From positions 184,832 through 248,831 of the forward strand of contig NZ_MKTQ01000028.1 in the NCBI RefSeq assembly GCF_001898315.1: 64,000 nucleotides of DNA, written 5' to 3'. The position numbers and the translations under genes are program-made. Shown one piece after another: positions 25,905 to 34,233 of the stretch. The stretch is from Microbacterium sp. 70-16 (GTDB taxonomy: Bacteria > Actinomycetota > Actinomycetes > Actinomycetales > Microbacteriaceae). Every line of letters begins with the position of its first letter. The first letter of the stretch is position 1. The notes under the pieces were generated by a model, which worked only from the letters and a program-made list of their open reading frames with translations, was not told the DNA's origin and ran no database searches.

Positions 25905-27668
25905 TCAGTACTCGGTGTGCCCGAGGTCGAGGTCGTCGAGGAAGGTCAGCACCGGCGCGCTGAGCGCCTCGAGCTCGAGCACCGTGATGACGTTCTCGCC
26001 GGCACGCGTCGCCGGAGCCGGCACGAACAGGCTGCGCTGCGGACCCTTGCGCCAGTAGCGGCCGAGGCAGAACCCGTTCACCCACACGAGCCCCTTGCCG
26101 AGGCCCGCCGTCGACAGCGACAGGTCGGTCGGCGCGTCAAGGCTCACGATCGCCTGATGCACGGCCGCCCCGGCGGTCGGCGCTGCCTCCGCGTCTACCG
26201 AAAGCAGGCTCAACCCGCTCTCGAAGGCATCCAGCGGCACCGGCGATGCGATCCAGCCTGCTTTCGGTACGCCGCGGAAGGTCGCCGGGCCGATGAGCCC
26301 CTTCGGCTCGCCGATGCGCGGCCCGTAGTTCACCCGGCCCTCATCTTCGACGAGGATCTCGAGCACCCCTTCGCCGCGCGGCAGCGTGATCGCGAACGCG
26401 TGCTCCTCTCGCGCCAGCACGCCGACCGGCACCCCGTCGAGCGACACCCAGGCGCGATCGCGCACTTCAGCGAACGCCAGTACGCCGGGCTCGGGTCCGT
26501 CGTCGAGCACGGTGCGGTAGCGGGCGAACCCGCGCGAGATGCCGAGGTCATCCATCGTCGGCACCGCCTCGAAAGCCACCCCATCAGCAGGCGCGAGATC
26601 GGCGAGCGCGCCGACGGGGCGCAGCGGCGCGGCAACCGGCACGTGCAGCGGCAGGCGCTCCGTGCGCGGGAACTCGGGTACCGGCGCATAGCGCGAGATC
26701 ACCTCGCGGAACGCCCAGAACTTCTCGGTCGGGCGCCCGGCCTCATCCAGCGGAGAGTCATAGTCGTAGCTCGTCACCGTCGGCTGGTACACCCCCTTGT
26801 CGTTCGCACCGTTGGTCAGCCCGAAGTTGGTGCCGCCGTGCAGCATGTAGACGTTGACGGATGCCCCGGCAGCCAGCAGCTCGTCGAGTTCGCGGGCGCT
26901 GGCCTCGGCATCCGTCGTGTGGTGGTGCGCACCCCAGTGGTCGAACCAGCCGCACCAGAATTCGCTGCACATGAGCGGTCCGGTCGGCTGCTGCACGCGT
27001 AGCGCGGCGAGGCGGTCGGCGGCGCGCGATCCGAACGAGCCCGTCGCGTGCAGCTCGGGGATCGTCCCTGCCGCGAGCATCGCCGGCTCGGGCTGATCGA
27101 CCGTCGTGAGGGGGACGGTGATGCCTGCAGCGCGGAAGATCTGCGTGAGCGCGCGCAGGTAGTCGTGGTCGGCTCCGTCGGCGCCGTACTCGTTCTCGAC
27201 CTGCAGCAGTGTGACGGGCCCGCCGCGGTCGATCTGCAGCGGCGCGACGATCTCGAGCACGCGCTGGAGGTAGTCGGTGACGGCCGCGAGATAGCCCGGC
27301 TCGAGCGAGCGGACGCGCACGCCGGGCTTGCGCAGCAGCCATGCGGGCAGGCCGCCGCCGTCGAACTCGGCGCAGATGTAGGGCCCGGGCCGCACGATCG
27401 CATGCATGCCCTCCTCCTGAACCTCGCGCAGGAACCGCGCAAGGTCGAGGCGTCCGGTCGTGTCGAAGACGCCCTCTTCGGGGGCGTGCTCGTTCCACGC
27501 GACGTAGGTCTCGATCGTGTTGAGGCCCATCATGCGTCCCATGCGGATGCGGTCTCGCCACTGGTCGGGGTGCACTCGGAAGTAGTGCAGTGCTCCGGAG
27601 ATGACGCGATGGGGCTGTCCATCGAGCAGGAAGTCGTGCTCGCCGATGGTGAAAGTGCGCGCTGGCAT
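25905..27668 (-). CDS. Family GH35 beta-galactosidase
   Basis: 587 residues, no signal peptide, so it acts on imported galactosides. The N-terminal TIM barrel carries GALHYFRVHPDQW and the acid/base Glu160 in LLQVENEYG. The nucleophile Glu236 is in PLMCSEFWCGWFDHWG, and NVYMLHGGTNFG follows. Jelly-roll domains fill the C-terminal half and end GLVWVNGFCLGRYWRKGPQ. It releases galactose for the galE/galT/galK pathway encoded around it. ATG 27668 is used; ATG 27677 three codons upstream overlaps the operator. No ribosome-binding site is visible, so a leaderless message from the TAACAT-like -10 at 27676-27681 is possible. Divergent from galE. Confidence 0.93.
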   Translation of the reverse strand: MPARTFTIGEHDFLLDGQPHRVISGALHYFRVHPDQWRDRIRMGRMMGLNTIETYVAWNEHAPEEGVFDTTGRLDLARFLREVQEEGMHAIVRPGPYICAEFDGGGLPAWLLRKPGVRVRSLEPGYLAAVTDYLQRVLEIVAPLQIDRGGPVTLLQVENEYGADGADHDYLRALTQIFRAAGITVPLTTVDQPEPAMLAAGTIPELHATGSFGSRAADRLAALRVQQPTGPLMCSEFWCGWFDHWGAHHHTTDAEASARELDELLAAGASVNVYMLHGGTNFGLTNGANDKGVYQPTVTSYDYDSPLDEAGRPTEKFWAFREVISRYAPVPEFPRTERLPLHVPVAAPLRPVGALADLAPADGVAFEAVPTMDDLGISRGFARYRTVLDDGPEPGVLAFAEVRDRAWVSLDGVPVGVLAREEHAFAITLPRGEGVLEILVEDEGRVNYGPRIGEPKGLIGPATFRGVPKAGWIASPVPLDAFESGLSLLSVDAEAAPTAGAAVHQAIVSLDAPTDLSLSTAGLGKGLVWVNGFCLGRYWRKGPQRSLFVPAPATRAGENVITVLELEALSAPVLTFLDDLDLGHTEY

Positions 27669-27676
27669 GGATACCA

Positions 27677-27690
27677 TGTTATCGTCAACA
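27677..27690. promoter_or_regulatory. GalR-type LacI operator between bga and galE
   Basis: TGTTATCGTCAACA is the exact reverse complement of TGTTGACGATAACA at 29901-29914 upstream of galR and galT. Position between divergent starts fits control of both genes. Confidence 0.8.
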
Positions 27691-27738
27691 CGGTCGAGCG
27701 CCACCACGCTAGAGTGAACGTCGAGGATGGGAGTACGA

Positions 27739-28716
27739 ATGAGCTGGCTCGTCACCGGAGGCGCGGGATACATCGGGGCGCACGTCGTGCGCGCACTGGC
27801 GGCGGCGGGCATCGACCCGGTCGTCGTCGACGACCTCTCCAGCGGCCACGCCGCGTTCGTACCCGAGGGCGTGCCCTTCGTCCGCGGCTCGATCCTGGAC
27901 CGCGAGCTGCTGGTCGGCGCGATGCGCGAGCACGACGTGCAGGGCGTCATCCACGTCGCGGGCTTCAAGTACGCTGGAGTCTCGGTGCAGCGTCCGCTGC
28001 ACACGTACGAGCAGAACGTCGAGGGCACGCGCGTCGTGCTGCAGGCGATGGCGGATGCCGGTGTGCACAACATCGTGTTCTCCTCGAGCGCCGCGGTCTA
28101 CGGCACCCCCGACGTGCCGCTCGTGACCGAAGACCTGCCCAAGCGGCCCGCGTCGCCGTACGGCGAGTCCAAGCTCATCGGCGAGTGGCTGCTGCGTGAT
28201 CAGGGCATCGCCACGGCATCCGACCCGCAGCCACTGCGGCACACGTCGCTGCGCTACTTCAACGTCGTCGGCTCGGCCGACCCGGTCGTCTACGACACGA
28301 GCCCGCACAACCTGTTCCCGATCGTGTTTGAGAAGCTGCTCGCGGGCGAGACGCCGCAGATCAACGGCGACGACTATGACACCGAAGACGGCACGAACGT
28401 GCGCGACTACGTGCACGTCGGCGACATCGCGGCCGCCCATGTCGTCGCCGCGCAGCGCCTGGCATCCGGCGCCCCGATCGAGGCCGCCTACAACCTCGGA
28501 TCGCGCAACGGCCTGTCGGTGAAGCAGATCATGGATGCCATGGCGCGCGTCACCGGCATCGATTTCACCCCGAAGATCGGCCCGCGTCGCCCAGGAGACC
28601 CCGACCGCATCGTCGCGACGGGCGAGCTCGCCGCGCGCGACCTCGACTGGGCGAACCGGTACACGGTCGACGAGATGGTGCGCACCGGCTGGGAGGCACG
28701 CCGCACCGCGGAGTGA
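27739..28716 (+). CDS. galE: UDP-glucose 4-epimerase
   Basis: 325 residues of the extended short-chain dehydrogenase family. The NAD-binding LVTGGAGYIGAHVVRAL opens the protein, Ser lies in FSSSAAVYG, and the catalytic YxxxK is YGESK (about 141-145). SLRYFNVVGS follows. It interconverts UDP-galactose and UDP-glucose in the Leloir pathway. ATG 27739 is preferred over ATG 27727 because GGGAG lies five bases upstream and the glycine-rich loop then starts as in relatives. Divergent from the GH35 gene, convergent with galR. Confidence 0.93.
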   Translation: MSWLVTGGAGYIGAHVVRALAAAGIDPVVVDDLSSGHAAFVPEGVPFVRGSILDRELLVGAMREHDVQGVIHVAGFKYAGVSVQRPLHTYEQNVEGTRVVLQAMADAGVHNIVFSSSAAVYGTPDVPLVTEDLPKRPASPYGESKLIGEWLLRDQGIATASDPQPLRHTSLRYFNVVGSADPVVYDTSPHNLFPIVFEKLLAGETPQINGDDYDTEDGTNVRDYVHVGDIAAAHVVAAQRLASGAPIEAAYNLGSRNGLSVKQIMDAMARVTGIDFTPKIGPRRPGDPDRIVATGELAARDLDWANRYTVDEMVRTGWEARRTAE

Positions 28717-28794
28717 CCGCGCGGCGCTGGCCGCCGTAGGGTGACCGCGGCGGCTTGACCACCGGGTCGCCGCTGCGCACGGCAGCGCGCCGCG

Positions 28795-28818
28795 GGCGCT
28801 CAGGCGCTCAGGCGCTCG
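28795..28818 (-). repeat. 8-bp tandem repeat across the galR stop codon
   Basis: Three consecutive units GGCGCTCA, GGCGCTCA, GGCGCTCG; the middle unit contains the complement of the stop codon (28808-28810), so stop-codon sequence is repeated just past the gene. Confidence 0.6.
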
Positions 28819-29848
28819 CGCGCACGATGAGCTGCGGCGTCAGCGTGACGTGCGCCGCCGGGCCTCCGCTGATGCGGGCGACCAGCGCGTCGACGGCCGC
28901 GGCGCCGAGGGCGTCGAAGTCCTGCCGCACGGTCGTCAGCGGCGGGCGGTACTGCGCGGCATCCGCGACATCGTCGAAGCCGACGACGGCGACATCCTCG
29001 GGCACGCGGCGCCCTGCGTCGGCGAGCGCGCGCAGCGCGCCAAGCGCCATCTGATCGTTCCCGACGAACACGGCCCGCACTGCGGCCGGCAGTTCACGCG
29101 CGGCGACATGACCGGATGCCGAGGACCAATCCCCCCGCAGAACGGGCGGCGCCGCGACGCCGGCGCCTGCCAGTGCGTCGCGCCAGCCGCGCTCGCGCTC
29201 GTCAGCCGCGTACGACCCGGCCGGGCCCGCGAGGTGCCACACGGGCCCGCGGCCGAGCGCGAGCAGGTGCTCGGTCGCGGCACGCGCTCCGGCGGCGTGG
29301 TCAGTCTGGACGATCGCGGCGGTGGCATCCCGCCCGTCGGCGACGGCATCCCGCCCGTCGGCTGTGGCATCCCGCCCGTCGGCGGTGGCATCCCGCTCCC
29401 CCGCGGGCGAGTCAACGACGACGAGCGCGAGGTGCTCGGGGGCATCGACAGCCCGCGCCGCGGCGCTCGCCTCGTTGAGGATGATCGCCCCGTCGACGCC
29501 CTGATCGCGCATGCGCGCGAAACCCTGCGCGATGGCATCCGCACCGATCGCGGTCACGACGGTGAGGGCGTAGCCGCGGCTCGCGGCGGCATCGGCGATC
29601 GCCTGCAGCATGCGCGAATTGCCGACCGTCGCGAGTGTCGACACCACGAGGCCGATCGCATCGGTACGGCCCGTGCGCAGCGCGCGGGCGGCACGGTGGA
29701 TGCGATACCCGAGTTGGTCCATCGCGGCCTCGACGCGCAGCCGCGTCTCGGGATCGACGCGCGGGCTGTCGTTGACGACGCGAGAGACGGTCTGCGCGGA
29801 CACTCCCGCCACGGCGGCGACATCCGCCATCGATACCCTGCGCTGCAT
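28808..29848 (-). CDS. LacI-family regulator of the galactose genes (GalR-like)
   Basis: 346 residues. The helix-turn-helix is SMADVAAVAGVSAQTVSRVVNDS near the N-terminus. The effector domain includes GLVVSTLATVGNS, VFVGNDQMALGALRAL and VVGFDDVADAAQYRPPLTTV. Residues about 151-176 are a tandem heptapeptide (DATADGR-like, nearly four units) encoded by 21-bp repeats and lying in a surface loop before the DHAAGARAATEHLL helix. ATG 29848 has GGGAGG four bases upstream. Located between galE and galT with matching operators on both sides, it is very likely the repressor of bga, galE, galT and galK, probably released by galactose or a derivative. Confidence 0.88.
   Translation of the reverse strand: MQRRVSMADVAAVAGVSAQTVSRVVNDSPRVDPETRLRVEAAMDQLGYRIHRAARALRTGRTDAIGLVVSTLATVGNSRMLQAIADAAASRGYALTVVTAIGADAIAQGFARMRDQGVDGAIILNEASAAARAVDAPEHLALVVVDSPAGERDATADGRDATADGRDAVADGRDATAAIVQTDHAAGARAATEHLLALGRGPVWHLAGPAGSYAADERERGWRDALAGAGVAAPPVLRGDWSSASGHVAARELPAAVRAVFVGNDQMALGALRALADAGRRVPEDVAVVGFDDVADAAQYRPPLTTVRQDFDALGAAAVDALVARISGGPAAHVTLTPQLIVRASA
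29321..29399 (-). repeat. 21-bp in-frame tandem repeat in galR
   Basis: Units at 29321-29341, 29342-29362 and 29363-29383 plus a partial unit to 29399 differ by one or two bases. They keep frame and encode repeated Ala-Asp-Gly-Arg-Asp-Ala-Thr. Confidence 0.9.
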
Positions 29849-29900
29849 CAGCCCTCCCATCCTCGATACGATCCGATCACAACTCCGGAGATCCTAACCA

Positions 29901-29914
29901 TGTTGACGATAACA
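29901..29914. promoter_or_regulatory. GalR-type LacI operator between galR and galT
   Basis: TGTTGACGATAACA, the exact inverse complement of the site at 27677. It includes TTGACG, which could also serve as the -35 of a galT promoter with a weak -10 TACCGT at 29926. Confidence 0.8.
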
Positions 29915-29937
29915 TGCTCGCTGTGTACCGTGTGAGT

Positions 29938-31104
29938 GTGAACACTCAGCAGTTGGAAACACAGACCCTCGGCGCCGGCGTCATCAAGCGCACCGCGCGT
30001 CTTGCCGACGGCCGCGAGCTGATCTACTTCGACGACCCCGGCACGACGCTCGGCGCCGAGCGCGCCGTCGACGCCCGCGACCTCGACCCGCGCCCCGAGA
30101 CCGCGACGATGCGGCAGGACGTCCTGACCGGCGACTGGATCTCGGTCGCCGCGGCGCGGCAGAACCGCGCCTTCCTGCCGCCGGCCGAGCTCGACCCGCT
30201 CGCGCCGCAGTCGCCCACGAACCCGTCCGAGATCCCGTCGCACTACGACGTCGCCGTCTTCGAGAACAAGTCGCCGTCGTTCGGTCCGGCGCTTGCCGCA
30301 GCGACCGGGGATGCCCCGGCCGCGGCCGACCCGCCGCGCGGGCTCGACGACCTCGCCCACCTCGGCCTCGGTCGCACCCGCACGAGCGTCGGTCGTTGCG
30401 AGGTTGTGTGCTTCTCGCCCGACCGCGCCGGCTCGTTCGGCACGCAGTCAGTCACGCGCGCCCGCACCGTGATCGAGGCGTGGGCCGACCGCACCGCGGC
30501 GCTGTCGGCGCTGCCCGGCGTGCAGCAGGTGTTCCCGTTCGAGAACCGCGGCGAAGCGATCGGCGTGACGCTGCACCACCCGCACGGCCAGATCTACTCG
30601 TACCCCTACATCACGCCGCGCACGCAGCGTCTGCTCGACTCGATCGACCGCACCGCACACGACCTGTTCGAGCGCATCCTCGCGTTCGAGCAGGAGGGCC
30701 CCCGCGTCGTGCTGCGCGGCGAGCACTGGACGGCGTTCGTCCCGTTCGCGGCACGCTGGCCGATCGAGCTGCACGTGCTGCCGCACCGCCACGTCGCCGA
30801 CTTCGCGGGGCTGACGGATGCCGAGCGCGACGAGCTCGCTCCGTTCTACCTGCGCCTTCTGCGCGGTGTCGACGCGCTCTACGACACCCCCACGCCGTAC
30901 ATCGCCGCGTGGCATCAGGCGCCCGTGCACGTCGCGCGCGACACCGTGCGTCTGAACCTGCAGCTGACGAGCCCGCGTCGTGCCGCGGACAAGCTCAAGT
31001 TCCTCGCCGGATCCGAGGCCGCCATGGGCGCCTGGATCGGCGACGTTCCCCCCGAGGTCGCGGCAGAGAAGCTGCGCATCGCTGTCGAAGGAGTCTCCCT
31101 GTGA
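29938..31104 (+). CDS. galT: Galactose-1-phosphate uridylyltransferase
   Basis: 388 residues. It transfers UMP from UDP-glucose to galactose 1-phosphate. The active-site motif HHPHGQIYSYPY contains the nucleophilic His. MRQDVLTGDWISVAAARQNRAFLPP near the N-terminus and the metal-binding ELHVLPHRHV are typical. Several in-frame GTG codons exist; GTG 29938 is taken because it starts where relatives do and lies about seven bases after a weak -10 (29926-29931), suggesting a leaderless transcript. GTG 29932 and ATG 29914 are alternatives, the last within the operator. Overlaps galK by four bases. Confidence 0.92.
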   Translation: MNTQQLETQTLGAGVIKRTARLADGRELIYFDDPGTTLGAERAVDARDLDPRPETATMRQDVLTGDWISVAAARQNRAFLPPAELDPLAPQSPTNPSEIPSHYDVAVFENKSPSFGPALAAATGDAPAAADPPRGLDDLAHLGLGRTRTSVGRCEVVCFSPDRAGSFGTQSVTRARTVIEAWADRTAALSALPGVQQVFPFENRGEAIGVTLHHPHGQIYSYPYITPRTQRLLDSIDRTAHDLFERILAFEQEGPRVVLRGEHWTAFVPFAARWPIELHVLPHRHVADFAGLTDAERDELAPFYLRLLRGVDALYDTPTPYIAAWHQAPVHVARDTVRLNLQLTSPRRAADKLKFLAGSEAAMGAWIGDVPPEVAAEKLRIAVEGVSL

Positions 31105-32258
31105 GCACCACCCCCGTCTCCACCGGCACCCTGACCACCGGCGTCTGGTCGGGCCCGGGCCGCGTCAACCTGATCGGTGAGCACACCGACTACAACGACG
31201 GATTCGTGTTCCCGTTCGCGATCGAGTACCGCACCTCGGTCGCGCTCGCGGTGCGCGATGACGGCCGCATCCGGGTCAGCTCGTCGTTCGACCCCGAGCC
31301 CGTCGAGGTCGCCCTCGCCGACTTGGCGGGGCTGTTCCCCGACCGGCGCGACGAGGTCATCGAGTGGGCCCGCTACCCGCTCGGCGTGGCGTGGGCGCTG
31401 CTCGAGGCGACCGGCGCCGACGTGGCATCCGTCACCGGCGTCGACCTGACGTTCACCTCCGACGTGCCGGTCGGCGCGGGGCTATCGTCGTCCGCCGCGA
31501 TCGAGAGCGCGACCGCGGCGGCACTGAACGACGTGTGGGGCCTGGGGCTAGACCGCGTCGCGCTCGCCCGCGCCGGGCGCCGCGCCGAGAACGAGGCGGT
31601 GGGTGCGCCCACCGGGATCATGGACCAGATGGCATCCCTGCTCGGCCGCGCCGACGCCGGCACGTTCCTGGACTGTCGGTCGCTCGAGGCCGAGGTCGTC
31701 GACCTCGGGTTCGCTCCCGCGGGGCTGGAGTTGCTCGTGATCGACACGAAGGTCACGCACGCGCATTCGACCGGCGGCTACGGCGAGCGCCGCGCGGCGT
31801 GCGAGCGGGGTGCCGCGATCATGGGTGTCGCCGCGCTGCGCGACCTCTCCGTGGATGACCTCCCGCGCGCGCAGGAGCTCATGGACGACGTCACGTTCCG
31901 CCGTGTGCGCCACGTCGTGACCGAAGACCAGCGCGTGCTCGACGCCGTCGCGACGCTGCGCAGCGACGGCCCCCGCGCGATCGGCCCGCTGCTGGATGCC
32001 TCGCACGTCTCGATGCGCGACGACTTCGAGATCTCGGTGCCCGAGCTCGACCTCGCCGTCGAGACCGCCCGCGCGGCGGGCGCGATCGGCGCGCGGATGA
32101 CCGGCGGCGGCTTCGGCGGAGCAGCGATCGCCCTGATCGACCACGAGCTCGTCGGCCCCGCGACCGCCGCCGTCGAAGCGGCCTTCGTGGATGCCGGGTT
32201 CGCCGCGCCGCACATCTTCACGGTGCACCCCTCTGAGGGTGCGCGCCGCGACAGCTGA
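31101..32258 (+). CDS. galK: Galactokinase
   Basis: 385 residues of the GHMP kinase family. The galactokinase signature is GPGRVNLIGEHTDYNDG (about 18-34), and the ATP-binding loop is PVGAGLSSSAAIESA. The catalytic Asp lies in GAPTGIMDQMAS, and the C-terminal motif is GARMTGGGFGG. It makes galactose 1-phosphate for GalT. GTG 31101 overlaps the galT stop (GTGA) and has AAGGAG seven bases upstream. Two tandem palindromic elements follow the gene. Confidence 0.95.
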   Translation: MSTTPVSTGTLTTGVWSGPGRVNLIGEHTDYNDGFVFPFAIEYRTSVALAVRDDGRIRVSSSFDPEPVEVALADLAGLFPDRRDEVIEWARYPLGVAWALLEATGADVASVTGVDLTFTSDVPVGAGLSSSAAIESATAAALNDVWGLGLDRVALARAGRRAENEAVGAPTGIMDQMASLLGRADAGTFLDCRSLEAEVVDLGFAPAGLELLVIDTKVTHAHSTGGYGERRAACERGAAIMGVAALRDLSVDDLPRAQELMDDVTFRRVRHVVTEDQRVLDAVATLRSDGPRAIGPLLDASHVSMRDDFEISVPELDLAVETARAAGAIGARMTGGGFGGAAIALIDHELVGPATAAVEAAFVDAGFAAPHIFTVHPSEGARRDS

Positions 32259-32283
32259 GGCCGGCGGCCCCCAGCACCCCTGA

Positions 32284-33363
<1,080 letters not shown>

Positions 33364-33366
33364 GGG

Positions 33367-33456
33367 GGTGCGCGCTCCTCGGCAGCGCGGAGTGAGGGTG
33401 CGCGCTCCCCGGCAGCGCGGAGTGAGGGTGCGCGCTCCCCGGCAGCGCGGAGTGAG
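33367..33456 (+). repeat. Three 30-bp tandem repeats derived from a gene 3' end
   Basis: Units 33367-33396, 33397-33426 and 33427-33456 differ at one base. Each ends in CGGAGTGAG like the true gene end (33355-33363), and each contains CTCGGCA or CCCGGCA as in the last codons of the hydrolase gene. Confidence 0.9.
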
Positions 33457-33510
33457 GTCGCGCGCTCTGCGACGACGCGCTGCACACGCGGCGGCTCGTA
33501 CGCTGGAGTG

Positions 33511-34134
33511 ATGACCGGGATGCCGTGGCGCGCGCTCGCGGGCGTCGCCGCGGCCGGCGCCCTCGTGCTCGCCTTCGGCGAGGTGCAGGCGTGGCGCACG
33601 GCGCGCGCCGATTACCCGGCCGACCCCACGTCGGGGCCTGCGGACGGCCGCGATGTCCTGCTCGTGCTCGGGTTCCGCTCGCGAGACGATGACCGACTCA
33701 ACCCCGTGCAGGCGTGGCGCACCCGCATCGCGGCGCGATCGGCGCCACCCGGCGCGCTGTTCGTGTTCTCGGGCGGCGCCGTCCGCGGGTCGGTGCCCGA
33801 AGCCGAGATCATGGCACGCTTCGGGGCCGCACGCCTGGGCATCCCGCCCAGTGACATCGCGATCGAGCCGCGCGCGACCACGACGCGCGAGAACCTCGCC
33901 TTCGCGCTGCCATGGCTGACGGATGCCCGGACGATCCGCATCGCGTCGAACACGGCCCACGCGCGTCGCGCGCGCCAGTACCTGCGCGACCTCGATCCGG
34001 CGCTGTTCGCGCGCCTGCGCCGCACGCGCGACTTCGTCCCGCTCGAGCTCGGCCCGCTGCGCCTCGCCCTGACGTTCTACGACTTCGTCGCGGCACGCAC
34101 CGCCCGCCGCCGCGAGCAGCAGCCGGCGCGCTGA
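33511..34134 (+). CDS. DUF218 / YdcF-ElyC family membrane-anchored protein
   Basis: 207 residues. One N-terminal transmembrane segment (about 5-25) is followed by the DUF218 fold. DVLLVLGFRSRDDDRLNPVQAWRTRIAA opens it, then LFVFSGGAVRGSVPEAEIMARF and IAIEPRATTTRENL (the Thr-rich active-site-like loop). YdcF/ElyC/SanA proteins are linked to envelope polymer synthesis, but the biochemical activity is not settled. ATG 33511 is used; ATG 33520 is also possible. Stand-alone gene between the repeat array and the GH3 gene, with which it converges. Confidence 0.85.
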   Translation: MTGMPWRALAGVAAAGALVLAFGEVQAWRTARADYPADPTSGPADGRDVLLVLGFRSRDDDRLNPVQAWRTRIAARSAPPGALFVFSGGAVRGSVPEAEIMARFGAARLGIPPSDIAIEPRATTTRENLAFALPWLTDARTIRIASNTAHARRARQYLRDLDPALFARLRRTRDFVPLELGPLRLALTFYDFVAARTARRREQQPAR

Positions 34135-34233
34135 CGCGGCAGCTCCGCGCGCCACCCACATGGCAGTCGTGGCGGCATCCCGCGACGCGAGGCATCCACT
34201 AGTGCCCGACGTCCGCGACAGCCACGGCCGCCG

